Source: Podarcis raffonei (lineage: Eukaryota > Chordata > Lepidosauria > Squamata > Lacertidae). From it: a stretch of 64,000 nt of DNA. Below, one piece after another: positions 1-10,909 of this stretch. Position 1 is the stretch's first letter; each line of letters opens with the position of its first letter. The position numbers were made by a program, and so were the translations under genes. Below the pieces are notes generated by a model. The model was not told the origin of the DNA. It saw only the letters and a program-made list of their open reading frames with translations, and searched no databases. The stretch lies in contig NC_070611.1 of NCBI RefSeq assembly GCF_027172205.1, positions 11,205,479-11,269,478 on the forward strand, given 5' to 3'.

Positions 1-905
1 CAGATTGTTGATCCATTTCAGTTACTCGTGGCAACGAATAAAGCTGTACATCTCTACAAGATCAATAAAATGAAGACAAGAACTCTTAACGCTGAAATAA
101 TATTCAACCTTTCCCCGAACAATAATGTAAGATGGCTGCCTACAGCATACTCTGAATTTATTTTATTTATTTCATTTTTTTGCAATAAGAGCACAATAAG
201 AGCCCTGCTAGATCAAGCCAAAAGGCCCATCTAGTCCAGTATTCTGGCCTCGTAGTGGCCAAACAGGTGCCTATGGGAAGAATTTGAGCAGGACCTCCTG
301 GCTGTAACAGTGAAATAAGATTTTCTTGTCCCTGAAGAAGGCTGCTAATTGAAAGGTGTTATGTATATTTTTCACCACACAAAATATTTCCTGACCATCA
401 GTTTGCCTGCACACATACCCTTTTATTAAGCCACCCTCGTCTTCAAGACTGAAACAAGGTCTTAACAAAGCATTCAGTCTTAGGCTTCACAACTGCTACC
501 CTTTTACTGAGTTCATAAAATATGTAATCTGGATGCTCATTTTATGAGATACTATTTTTTCCCCATTCCCATTCAGGAATTGCCTCTGATTGTCCACTAT
601 AATCTGCCCCTACCTCAGTAAACAAGGACTGTAGGAAACAGTGTCCTTGGTTCCCTGGCTCTTCTTTTGGCTTGAGAATCCTCACAGAGGTCTGACCTAT
701 AAGAAGGCAAGCTTTCCTGTACAGGCCTGGACACTTTGTGACACCCCCACCATCCCAGGAAAACATAACCCAGCCATGTATTTTGCCTTGATGGCTCCCT
801 TTCTTGTTCTTGCAGACCTGGGTGGGTAGCAAAAACACTGGAGAATTGAATTTCTGTTTGATAGTATTTTTATTTTTATTTATTTATTTATTTATTTATT
901 TATTA

Positions 906-955
<50 letters not shown>

Positions 956-3180
956 TTTATACCCTGCCCATCTGGCTGAATTTCCCCAGCCACTCTGGGC
1001 GGCTTCCAATCAAGTGTTAAAAACAATACAACATTAAACATTAAAAACTTCCCTAAACAAGGCTGCCTTCAGATGTCTTTTAAAAAGAAGATAGCTGCTT
1101 ATTTTCTTCACATCTGAAGGGATTGCTTGCAAGTTGTGCAGGTCTGCTCTACAGCCCACACATGCAATGTGTCCTGGGCTTCTTCCAGACTCTTCCTGCA
1201 GTAATATTAGAAGTAAAAAACAGAGGTTTTCATGTACAGTATTTACACCACCAGGATTCCTACATTGAATGTGTCAACTTAAAGGTCTTAGAAGTCCCAT
1301 AACCGTACAAGAAGTTTTTACCACTCCTGCCCATCTCTTGCTTTGACACAGCTTATCATTCTTTAAATCTGACATTAAAATCCTCTGCATGTCCCTCATA
1401 TAGTGACTTGAAAACACATGAATGATAAAATATGCCTATGATAAAATATGCCCACATTTGCTGTAAGTATTTATCTTGTGAGATAGTTAACATTTCACTT
1501 AACAACTAATTTAATCTTTTCTGAACCAAATAAATGGGAAAAATATGTTTTGTGAGATGCTCTGGGTTGCTAGGATGTGACTGACGTACATAAGAACACA
1601 TAATTCTGTATTTTAGATTTCAGATGCCTTCAGAAAGTTTGGCATTTCGGACAGTGACACTGCAGTACTCATTGTTCTGGTTGAAGACCAAGAGAAAACC
1701 ATGAATCTGGACGACGTAATACGTCAAGTGGAAGGCCAGCAAGTCCCCTTAGCAGACCTCCCCAAAATAACAGACCTACAGAAAGTTAAAAAGGTTTGTA
1801 CAAGTTGGTCCCGGGTTAAGGGTTGAGATAAGACAAAATATAGCATTTTCTTTGGTTTGTAATGACAGTTTGTAATTGTAATTTTGCAATTACTTTTAGT
1901 ACAGAGTGTGTGGGGGGGACCTGTGACTCTCCAGATTCCCACAGCCCCAACTAAAAGGAGTGTGGCAAATGGGAGTTGAAATTCAATTTGTGGTGGGCCA
2001 CAAGGTGTTAATTTCTGAGATAGATGGACATATAGTGCAGTCTTAAGCTCACTAAATCCAGTTGGATTCCCCCCCCCCAAGCTAAGCATGAGGGGATTAA
2101 ACCACTGAGCCTCTTGGGCTTGCTGATCAGAAGGTCGGCGGTTTGAATCCCCGTGACAGGGTGAGCTCCCGTTGCTAGGTCCCAACTCCCACCAAGCTAG
2201 CAGTTCAAAAGCACGCCGAAAAAGTGCAAGTAGATAAATAGGTAATGGCATTTCTGTGCACTTCTCTGGTTTCGGTGTTCCGTTGTGCCAGAAGCGGCTT
2301 AGTCATGCTGGCCACATGACCTGGAAAAACTGTCTGCGGAAGCTCCCTCGGCCTGTAAAGTGAGATGAGCACTGCAACCCCAGAGTCATCTGCGACTGGA
2401 CTGTCAGGGGTTCTTTACCTATAAGCATCCTTAGCAATGCAAGCATACCCCTACATTTTCTTAATCTTCTTTTGTGTCTTACATTTTCCCCACTCTGTAT
2501 TGAGTGTTTTGACTACAAAGTATATTCGGGTGCAGTCCCATGGTCCCTGGAGAGGACATCCCAGCAGCCATTGATGTTGCCATTTTTTGTGGGTGTAGAG
2601 GGAGGTCCAGAAGTAGAAAAGTAGGTCCACCCCTGGAGACCCCTGGAGACCTTCTCAATTCAGCCATGGAGACCTCTGAAGCCATCCCTCCTCCCCTGTT
2701 GGTGCTGGGGGGACAGAGAGAGAGAGAGAGAAGGAGCAAGTTGGGGCTGAACCAAGGGAGATTTTTGATTCATAGAATCTTCCCCTAAGAAGGGTGTGAA
2801 AAAATATGACAGCCTTGGAGCTGCCATACTTATTTCCGTTCTAGCTGTCTCCTCCCCAGCTTTGATTTCCTGCATTGCAGGGGATTGGACTAGATGATCC
2901 TACAACTCTACAACTCTACAACTCTTAAGATTTTATTATTTGCTCTAGCAGGGCATTGGAAGTTATAGCAGCTATGCTTTGGATTCTCCCTTCTGCCTGC
3001 CATAGGATTGCTGTGCCCATTTTTTCAACTTGACCTATAAAGCTGGACAACCTTTTGCTCCTCTGGAAAGTGACTATTCCATTTTCTTTGCAGTTGTACA
3101 AACTCACCCCACAGGAAGAAACAATAGGCACGCTGCTGGATGGCATCATTTGTAGAATGGCAACTAAAGATGTTTCATGA
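1..3180 (+). CDS. TPRKB: TPRKB, KEOPS complex subunit (3' part, three exons)
   Basis: The coding exons are 4-126 (open from base 1), 1617-1793 and 3094-3180, with GT-AG boundaries and phase 0 joins. Together they give 128 residues from [19 protein letters not shown] to [10 protein letters not shown], which is exactly the length of human TPRKB residues 48-175. Bases 1-3 (cag) may be an intron acceptor, because the human residue here is Val rather than Gln. TPRKB (Cgi121 family) binds the kinase TP53RK/PRPK in the KEOPS complex, which makes N6-threonylcarbamoyl-adenosine at A37 of ANN-decoding tRNAs in the cytosol and nucleus. The gene has introns and an open frame, so it is not a retrocopy. 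The first exons lie left of the window. No clear AATAAA was found within 200 bases after the stop. Confidence 0.95.
198..310 (+). repeat. Interspersed repeat fragment (CORE/SINE-like)
   Basis: The text 'agagccctgctagatcaagcc ... cccatctagtccag ... gtggccaaacaggtgcctatgggaag' recurs in diverged form at 4308-4450. It resembles the body of a dispersed squamate repeat. It sits in TPRKB intron sequence. The family name is uncertain. Confidence 0.45.
862..1085 (-). mobile_element. L2/CR1-group LINE 3' end with (TAA)n tail
   Basis: On the - strand this reads as the last bases of a LINE ORF and its 3' UTR: the 'aagacatctgaaggcagcc' segment, then 'gggtataaa', then a long ATT/TTTA microsatellite (about 868-953). 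The same 3' end occurs at 13.35, 24.5, 41.6 and 58.3 kb. The copy is strongly 5'-truncated and lies in a TPRKB intron. Confidence 0.7.
2085..2422 (+). mobile_element. Sauria-type SINE
   Basis: The element has a tRNA-derived head with a B-box-like 'ggtttgaatcc', a middle with 'aagtgcaagtagataaatagg', and a tail 'ctggactgtcaggggttctttacct' related to the Bov-B LINE 3' end. It is in + orientation in the last TPRKB intron and diverged from the copies at 25.0 and 57.2 kb. Sauria SINEs are a lepidosaur hallmark and the main taxonomic clue here. Confidence 0.8.
2855..2930 (+). mobile_element. tRNA-Lys-derived SINE, 3' tail only
   Basis: The 'tgatttcctgcattgcaggggattggactagatgatcc' tail is followed by four copies of an 'acaactct' unit. 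The same tail occurs at 19.9 kb. The tRNA head is missing. Confidence 0.55.
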
Positions 3181-3384
3181 AAAAAAAAAGTTAGGACATT
3201 GAAACAGTTTTAGCCTGAAACAAATGTTTCTTTCAATTTTTCTGTTTGGTCGAACCAGTGTTAAAATGCCCTGAAGTCTAACTCTTATTTTGTTTGAAAA
3301 TGGAAGCTGTCACAATTTTATTACAAACATGGAAGAATGTTTGGGTATTTTGATTATTTTATAATCAAGAAGTAAAAGTTTATT

Positions 3385-3505
3385 GTTCACTGTATTTTTG
3401 CATACTGCCCTTCTGGCAATGTACGCCAGGCGGGGCACAATTTAAAAGACTAAAAGAGAGAGGGAGTAAAAGATACAAAAAGCAAAACAATAAAATGACA
3501 GCATT
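3385..3505 (-). mobile_element. LINE 3'-end remnant
   Basis: The segment 'tactgcccttctggcaatgtacgccaggcggggcacaatttaaaa' looks like the reverse complement of the '(g)gcgg-tatataaat' 3' ends common in this window. It lies just after the TPRKB stop. It is short and diverged. Confidence 0.35.
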
Positions 3506-3734
3506 CTCTCGGGTTATTGGTCTTGCTAGGTGCGAATGGTGTGGGCATTGTGGCTTGGCCTTCTCCTTCCCCCTTAGTTAACACAGTTCTTTAAAGTAAC
3601 CCTTGGCAATGTGGTGGAGCTAGTAGCGCTGTCAGATAAGGACTTTGGGCAGAAGTGGAGGCTGCCCTCAGCAAAACAAGGACAGGGGCCTCCAAATGAA
3701 CCATGGCTGGCTTACCACACTTTGAAGCAAGTGG

Positions 3735-4065
3735 TACACATTACCAGATGAGCTTGTGAAGTTGTTGTATCAGTTCTGTTCTGTCCACTTCGAAGATTTC
3801 GGCAAGTATCCCATCAGGTCCACTGGCTTTGTTGTTTTTCATTTGGTTAATAGCTGTATACATCTCTCCCAAATTTGGAGATACCGCAAGCAAATCCTCA
3901 CCGTGATCAACTCCCATCCGGAAACCTATGTCACCACTGTGGAAGGACGTGTGGATCCGGATTGGCCTCCACAGTCACTTACGGACTCACTGTTAAAACC
4001 GTGTTCATGGAAGGCAATCTTACTCAGCTACGAGTGATCGCCAAGGAAGAAAACACACTGCCATC
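3735..4065 (+). mobile_element. RTE-like LINE fragment with inverted 5' part
   Basis: Bases 3889-4065 on the + strand encode the C-terminal tail seen in other copies, with the CPHC...HLRT zinc-finger-like piece. Bases 3735-3885 on the - strand encode reverse-transcriptase text (LGEMYTAINQMKNNKASGPD) that belongs upstream of it. Head-to-head joining of two parts of one element is typical of twin priming. Related copies lie at 15.0-15.7, 21.2-21.9, 30.3 and 50.6-51.2 kb. Confidence 0.75.
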
Positions 4066-4299
4066 AAAAAAATTCGCCCACAATAGGACTGTTGAAGCCA
4101 TAGTCTAAAATTGCCAAATTGTGCCACTGAGCAGAGAGGCTGCTGCTGCTGCACTCTTTCTTAAAGCAGTTCCTGAATCTGCAGTATTTATCAGTACAGA
4201 ACCTGGAACTAACTTTGTAGGGATTTGAATATCTGTGGTGTGATCCATACAGGCAGTCTTGGCTTAAGTGTGGTCCATCTGGTGCTGTTCCTCTTAAGT

Positions 4300-4620
4300 A
4301 TTAACAGCTTAAGAAGAGCAGCTAGATCAGGGCCAAAAGCCCATCTGGAATAGCATCTTTTTCTCACAGTGGCCAACCATATTCCTACAGGAATTTCGCC
4401 AGCAGGACTTAAGACAACAGCGCACTCCCCGCTTACGATCCTCAGTATTCATGCTGCTTCCTTAAACCGTTTCCCTATCTGCAATATTCTCTTCATTAGA
4501 ATAAACCCTTATCACCATCCAGGATTACAACTGCTATCATCCCTGATCATTGGACTTGTGGTTGGGGCTTACGGAAGCTGTAGTGCAAGGTTACAAGTTC
4601 CCCATTCCTGTTTTAAGGTA
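4300..4620 (+). repeat. Interspersed repeat, second copy
   Basis: The text 'gagcagctagatcagggccaaaagcccatctgg ... cagtggccaaccatattcctacagg' matches the repeat at 198-310. The following 'ccaggattacaactgctatcatccctgatcattgg' resembles the palindromic MITE described at 6570-6700. Both parts are diverged. Confidence 0.4.
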
Positions 4621-4666
4621 TTTTTTCCAAGGCTGAAACAAAAGCATTTAGTGCCTTAAACCAATA

Positions 4667-4898
4667 CAGTGGTACCTCGGGTTACATACGCTTCAGGTTA
4701 CAGACTCCGCTAACCCAGAAATATTACATTGAGTTAAGAACTTTGCTTCAGGATGAGAACAGAAATCCTGCTCCGATGGAGCGGCAGCAGCAGCAGCAGC
4801 AGGCCCCATTAGCTAAAGTGATGCTTCAAGTTAAGAACAGTTTCATGTTAAGAACGGACCTCCTGAACGAATTAAGTATGTAACCAGAGGTATCGCTG
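4667..4898. mobile_element. Tigger/mariner-like MITE
   Basis: It starts CAGTGGTACCTCGGGTTA and ends in the inverse (aaccagaggtatcgctg), with TA on each side (4665-4666 and 4899-4900). The internal text 'ttaagaac...gcttcagg' recurs in both arms, so the whole unit is a rough fold-back. Sister copies are at 23,413, 51,552 and 59,534. There is no transposase. TA targets and CAG termini suggest the pogo/Tigger branch of Tc1/mariner. Confidence 0.75.
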
Positions 4899-5011
4899 TA
4901 CTCAGAATTAAGATGGAGGATTTTAACTTCCTTTGCTGCTATATAGATGGATATTACAAAAAATCATATGAATGTTACAAGGGAGGAGCATTAAGAGGAG
5001 TTTAGGATATA

Positions 5012-5240
5012 CAGTTGTACCTTGGTTGTTGAACGCCTTGGTACTCATACGTTTCGGATGATCGAAACCCGGAAGTGGGTGTTCCAGATTTCGAAGGTTT
5101 TTTTGGAAACCCAACATCTAATGCGGCTTCCGCTATTGTTTCCAGCGCGCCTGCGCAATCGGAAACTGTGCCTTGGTTTCCAAACATTTCGGAAGACGGG
5201 CGGCCTTCTGGAACGCATTCTGTTTGAAAACCAAGGACTG
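5012..5240. mobile_element. Tigger-like MITE, second subfamily
   Basis: Termini are cagttgtaccttggttgttg and the inverse gaaaaccaaggactg, flanked by TA at 5010-5011 and 5241-5242. The interior differs from the copy at 4667 (contains 'gttccagatttcgaa'), so this is a separate subfamily sharing the same ends. Confidence 0.65.
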
Positions 5241-5249
5241 TATAATTCA

Positions 5250-6565
5250 TATCTTTTGTAGCTTATAGATTCTGAGAATGTCAGTCTGTGCAACTTGGAC
5301 AGTGTGCTGAGTCTTCATTTTTCTCCCATAGTTGTACAATAAGCTAAGGGTAAACAGATTTGCATATGCTGTAGTATTTTGATAGAGAATGTCCTCTCAT
5401 ACTTGGCCTTAATGCCAAGTTTGCTCCCGGAACGTGATAGTATTTTAACTGGATAGATCTGATGCACAGGTTTTTTTACAATGACATCAGCAAAATGGCC
5501 CAGAGATCATTTAAGCTTTGGATCCAACACTTTATAATGTATACAGTGCTTGTATTTTGATTAACAAGGGAAAGTTAGACATCTTTCGTATATTCCTAGG
5601 AAGTTAGGTTGTTTTGAAATCAGAAAGGCAGCTGTATATGCAACAAAACCCACATGCTTGTACAAATCATAACAAGATGATGATCTGCAGATGCTTCTTC
5701 TCAGAGGGTATTAGAAAGTTGGAAAGTACCAAAATTTTGGGCTACCATTTAGTACCCTACCTTCCATTAGCCCCTGTTGCATCCCCCACCCTGCAAAAAT
5801 CAAGCCTGTCCAAGTCTGGCCACACAGCAAAGATGCACATTGTACAATAATTGCTCCCCACAACTTTTGCAATGGGCTGTGCTTACACACCACAGGAAAA
5901 GAGAAAAAAACCATGAGGACACTTGCCAGTCTGGCCCAATGAAAAATGCCATCTTTGTTTGCCTGAAAGGGAATATTGGAGCTTGAACGCAAGCAAACAC
6001 CTTCCACCAGTGGTCTCAAGGTAAATTCACCTGGTTATTAAATGCCCCCTTGCCCCTGATTATTACAGTTTTTGGTGTCCCAGGAAAAATGGAAGGGAGC
6101 ACATGTTAGCTGTTTTAGTGGTGTAAGTAACTGGCAGCTTGCACACATTTAACTTGGGCACATTCAGCTTTATGCACTTGGCAGATAGATAGATATTTCA
6201 ATATAGATATATATAGAACCCAATGAGTTTCTACTATACACCATTTGGGCATTATGCGATATCCCCAAAACGTAATCCCAGCATAAGCCAAGAGTCACCT
6301 GTATTCATTATACAGCAGCGTTATGTGTTTATTTGCATATAAGCGCTGAAATAGGCCAGGCTCCAGCCTCCATATGAACACAGCAGCTGTGAGTGCTATT
6401 CAGTTTGCGCATGCCCTTTGATCTACCGCAGTTCTTCTGTTCCAGTCAGGGACGCTTGCATGGCACTCATCAGGGAGGGGATAGGGCTTGCTGGCCTCTG
6501 GTTTGGCATTCTCTCAGCTTTGAGGTCATGAGGAATGTGAAGCCATTCACAAGCCAGCCATAGTA
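5250..6565. other. Intergenic stretch without recognised features
   Basis: I see no convincing exon, RNA gene or named repeat. Open frames of about 60-100 codons on both strands lack splice signals and family resemblance. A short TAGATA-rich patch lies near 6182-6215. Confidence 0.4.
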
Positions 6566-6569
6566 TTAG

Positions 6570-6700
6570 ATCAGGGTTTCCCAAACTTGGATCTCCAGCT
6601 GTTTTTGGACTACAGTTCCCATCATCCCTGGTCCTGCTGGCAAGGGATGATGGGGAGTTGTAGTCCAAAGTCAGCTGGAGACCCAAGTTTGCAAAACCCT
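6570..6700. mobile_element. Palindromic MITE with ZNF143-like arms
   Basis: 'cccaaacttggatctccagctg...ggactacagttcccatcatccc' faces its inverse 'gggatgatggggagttgtagtcc...cagctggagacccaagtttg'. The arms are about 50 bases. Copies occur near 9838, 25,960, 37,275, 39,883 and 50,212. It is non-coding; the superfamily is not clear from the ends. Confidence 0.65.
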
Positions 6701-7251
6701 GTATTCGATGGAGGAGTAAGCAGAAGGAAGATTAACTGACGTGTTGCAGAGATGTTAGAAGTCATCATTTGAATGAATTTGGCAAAAGGGATTGAGAAAC
6801 TTAGAATCTGTCCTAATATTAAGTTGTCAAGATATTTTGTCAAACAGATAAAACTCTGGCCCTATTATAAGCTTCCCTTACCCCCTAACCATTGGAAATA
6901 TTAGTGGGAGCTGGAATTGAACAATACCTAGAAAGCCATATGCTCCCCATCTCTGTCCTGTAAGATATCGTACCCTCTTCTTTATTCGTAAAAGATTGCT
7001 GGTTTAACCTTAATACAATAAACATATTACATTAGGTACATGCAATGCTAGACCAGGAACTAATGGCTCCTCTTTTTCCTGGATTGCAGCACACTATACA
7101 GTAGTTTGCAGTTACATCCAAACTAACATGGATGGTGAACCATAATTGCAGACTTGGGTTTAAACGTGGTTTCCAAGGCAAATACAAACCACCATTTGCT
7201 ACTTAGGGGTGATGTTTTGTGAGGGTTTGCTGCTGAGATCACACTCCAAAT

Positions 7252-7301
<50 letters not shown>

Positions 7302-7915
7302 TTATTTATACCCGCCCTTCCTGGTTCAGAAAACCGGGCTCAGGGCGGCTAACAACAAATTTAAAACACTTAATTGTGATACAACAAAAAACAGCATAAA
7401 ATACAATATAAAAGCGTGAATAACAATAAATTCAAAGTTCAAAAATCAATTTGGAAGGAAATCCATCCAGTAAACATTAGATGGTCACCAGGGCTAGCTG
7501 GTTAAGTTAGTCCTATTTGGGCCAGCGAGGAGGCCAGGGGAGAATTAGATGTGGGGTCCCAGAGCAGGTAATCTTCATAAAAAGGGGAGGGGGAGGGAAA
7601 AGAGAGGAATAAAAGATCAGGCTAAATTCAAATTGAAATCCAGGCAGAATAGCTCGGTCTTACAGGCCCTGCAGAAGGAGGTTAAATCCTGCAGGGCCCT
7701 AGTCTCATGGGACAGAGCATTCCACCAGGTCAGAGCCATCACTAAAAAGGCCTTGGCCCTGGTGGAGAATAGTCTGACTTCCTTAGGGCCCGGGACCTCT
7801 AAACTATAGTTATTCATGGACCTTAAGGTCCTCTGTGGGGCATACCAGGAGAGGCGGTCCCATAAATACCACAACTTTGCCCCTTTAGGCTCCTTCAGGC
7901 AGGAGGGTGTGATAA
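7252..7915 (-). mobile_element. LINE 3' part (L2/CR1-group-like) with (AAT)n tail
   Basis: An ATT-type microsatellite (about 7252-7300) is followed by 'cccgcccttcctggttcag...gggctcagggcggctaac', a LINE 3' end. On the - strand 7617-7874 stays open and encodes a C-terminal LINE protein tail with FSTRAKAFLVMALTWWNALS, similar in layout to the '[13 protein letters not shown]' tails of the L2 copies. 5'-truncated. Confidence 0.6.
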
Positions 7916-7919
7916 AAAT

Positions 7920-9835
7920 CTAACAATACTAATAATAATACTAATAGCAATAACTTTGAAGAGCAGAAGCCCTAAATTTGACTTATGAGGAGAGTAACTT
8001 GGTATTTAAATGGAGAGCTGGTCTAGGAAAGATGTTCATTTATAAGTGTTCCCTAATTAGGAATCGTGTAGTGATCGGTTCTTAAAATAAAAGTCACTTA
8101 ATTATTTGGCAAGCCTAGCAGCCTTCCCCATAGCTCCTGTGTTTGCAAAACTTAAAAGAAACAATACATTAACGCTAGAAGAGAATTCTTCCAAATTGGG
8201 ACCCCATGCTAAAGATTATGCTAGCTGCAATATTTTCCTTTGAAAGGGATTGGAAGAAATGGTAGTGCCAACAATTTCGTTGTTTTCACAGGTTTTCAGG
8301 ATAATCTGTCTTTTCAAAAGCTGGACCGGTGTGGGGGTGTGGGATCTGTAGGATAATATCTAGAGCTGGAAGAGGGAAGGATCTGAAGCTTCTGAAACAA
8401 CACTTCAGCGGTATTATCATGGAAAATTAAAGGCTTGTTTTCATTGCCTGACAAAGCAAACGGCACATGGAATATATCATCCAACTTGTTGGCTGGAGAG
8501 CAGACACTATTTTTGGTAGTTTGAACTAACGGCAAGCAGGTACGTTTTAAGTCATATCCTTTTTTGAACATGTGTGAAAAATCACTCCAGCCCAGTTAAC
8601 ATAAACAGAAGGGATCGTAAAACCGTTCCTTTTCACTGCTTGTGGCCCTAGAGTTGAAACACACCAACAATACCTTAGGGTTTGCATAAATGTTTTTGCT
8701 GCCCTTTAAGTAACACACCAGCTATACTTTGCTCCTTTGTTAAAAGGATGCTGTCAAGAGAGCTGTGCGGATCATTTTATCCTTCTAAAGGGAAAATAAC
8801 TTTTATTGCTTTAAATCTGAGCTGATGGTATCTGAGGCAGTGGTATCAAACTGTCCGCCAGTAACGAATGCTTTTCACATCGCCTTATCTGCTGATGAAT
8901 GCCTATATTTTGGCAGAAAATCCATCCTGGGGTTTTCCAGATGTCTTGGGCCACAGCTCTCCCAACTGCCTCAGCCAGCATGCCAAATGGTCAACAATGG
9001 TGGGACTGGCAGCCCCCAACATCTTGAATGGGCAACAGGTTGTGGAAACTTGCTGGAGGGGAAACATTAACCCAGGCTAATAGTGCAGGACTTTCAAGTT
9101 GTTTAGCACCTAGGGAAAGCCTGTGGGGAGTGAGGGAAAATGATGTTTTCTCCTTTCTCACAACTGACCCCCTCGTGCAGGGCTACAGGGCTCTTCTCCC
9201 AGGGGGGCTGGAGCTATAAACAGGAGCTGTCCTCTTGAGGCTTTGTGATCCACTGCAATATTTTGTTTCAGATCTCACGCAGATCTTCAGGTTTATATCC
9301 CCTATCGTTATTGACATAAGTCTATACGGTGCAGCCAGCCCCCACAAATTAAAATGAGAGGCAATAAACGAAGTGTTGACCTTCTAGGAAAGAAGCAACA
9401 TTACAGTCATAGCATATTTAAACACAACCTTTAGCACAGAAGCTCGGTGCTCTGGTAATGTTAATTAATTCACCTCTCCAAAAACCCAGCAAGTTGAGCA
9501 AGTATTACACATTCACATTACAGATAAAATAAGAGAGGTTAAGGGCTTTCTAAATGCCAGCTACTGAGTCAGCAGCACAACTGATATGTAGATGCAACTT
9601 CGCCTTTCCCACAGCACCAAAGTCTTCCTCTACAGAATTGAGTGCATAGTCTAAATGCAACAACCTTGTGGAAACTAAGCAGGTCTGGATCTCATCTACA
9701 TCTGGGTGAGGAACTACAAATATATGGACTTGAGCTCTCCTTGCGTGATTCTCCTCTTCATTTGTGCTCCTGCTCTCTCACATCATGCAAGGGATCAGAT
9801 AATAATATCAGTGGTACTCAGTAGCAGGTGTAACC
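7920..9835. other. Intergenic stretch without recognised features
   Basis: Nothing convincing was seen on either strand. Short open frames around 8825-9220 overlap in several frames and show no family resemblance or splice structure. Confidence 0.4.
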
Positions 9836-9837
9836 AA

Positions 9838-9935
9838 CCTGGTTCCCTCCATATGTGTTGGACTACAGCTCCCAGCAGGCCTAGTCAGCATTGCCAACAG
9901 GTACTCGGGGATGATGGGAGTTGTAGTCCACAACA
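9838..9935. mobile_element. Palindromic MITE (diverged copy)
   Basis: 'ttggactacagctcccagcagg' faces 'gatgatgggagttgtagtccac'. This is the same fold-back family as 6570-6700, with outer arms worn away. Confidence 0.5.
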
Positions 9936-10909
9936 ATCGAAGAGTATTATGATGGTTACCTTGTTCAATAGCATCACTGGAATTTGTTCATGATGTTTGG
10001 GCCTGATGGGTGATCTGTTCTGTTCCACACTGCGTGCACACCCCACAAGAGATGGAACAGTTCTAACTGGAAGACGCTGTGCATTATGCACACACACTTT
10101 CAACATGCCCAGGGATCGCCTGAACAACTTAGCTGCCCTATAGATACCTAATGAAATGTTCTTTCCTATGGCTCAATGCATGTGTGGTTTGTTCAGCAAA
10201 TTGCTTGGGTATGAGGAAGAAGACCATCTAATTTCTGTGGTGTGAGGTGGGGTGGGTGTGTTCCACTAAGGCAGAGATTCACATGGTCTATGTGCTGTGC
10301 CCAGAGAGAGCCTTATTTGCACCCGCAACTTGCAGCCAAAGCATCACACAATGAATTAAATGGCAACAACATCAAGTCTAGTTTTCTTATTACCATTGTG
10401 CAGCAGGAAGAGCAGTCACATCCTTGTTGCCATTGTCCTATTTTAGGGATTGACCAAATGTTGACATCAGTTATTAGATAATGAACCAGATCTACTGAGA
10501 TCCAATGATTTGATCAACCACACCATTTCCACTCTTTCTGGTGCTACGAAACTGGGAGCCTGTTAAATCAAAGAAGAAATTACACCAAGCGAAAACACTG
10601 ACCCAGCCTTCTTAAAATAGGTATATTTTATATTTATACTTTACATACTTTACATTTACAGGATTTACAGAGCTGCATCATTTTACGATCATCATTATAC
10701 AAAGCAGTCTCGAAAGAATCATCACATTGCATTCTTTTCTCTCTTGAATTTTGAGCGTTGCCAGAAAGAGGGGCAGAGAGAGACTTTGCATCCATCGGCA
10801 ATTGTCCTTCGATAACAGTTCCAGTGTGTATAAGCCGGGCGTTTTGCCCTTCCTGTCCCTAAGAGGGTCTCTCTGAGCTTTTGATATCGAACGTCTTCCT
10901 TCAGCATGC

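Noticed and set aside
804-1037. Open frame with a long Tyr run
   Set aside because: It is translated (TTA)n/(ATT)n microsatellite at a LINE tail.
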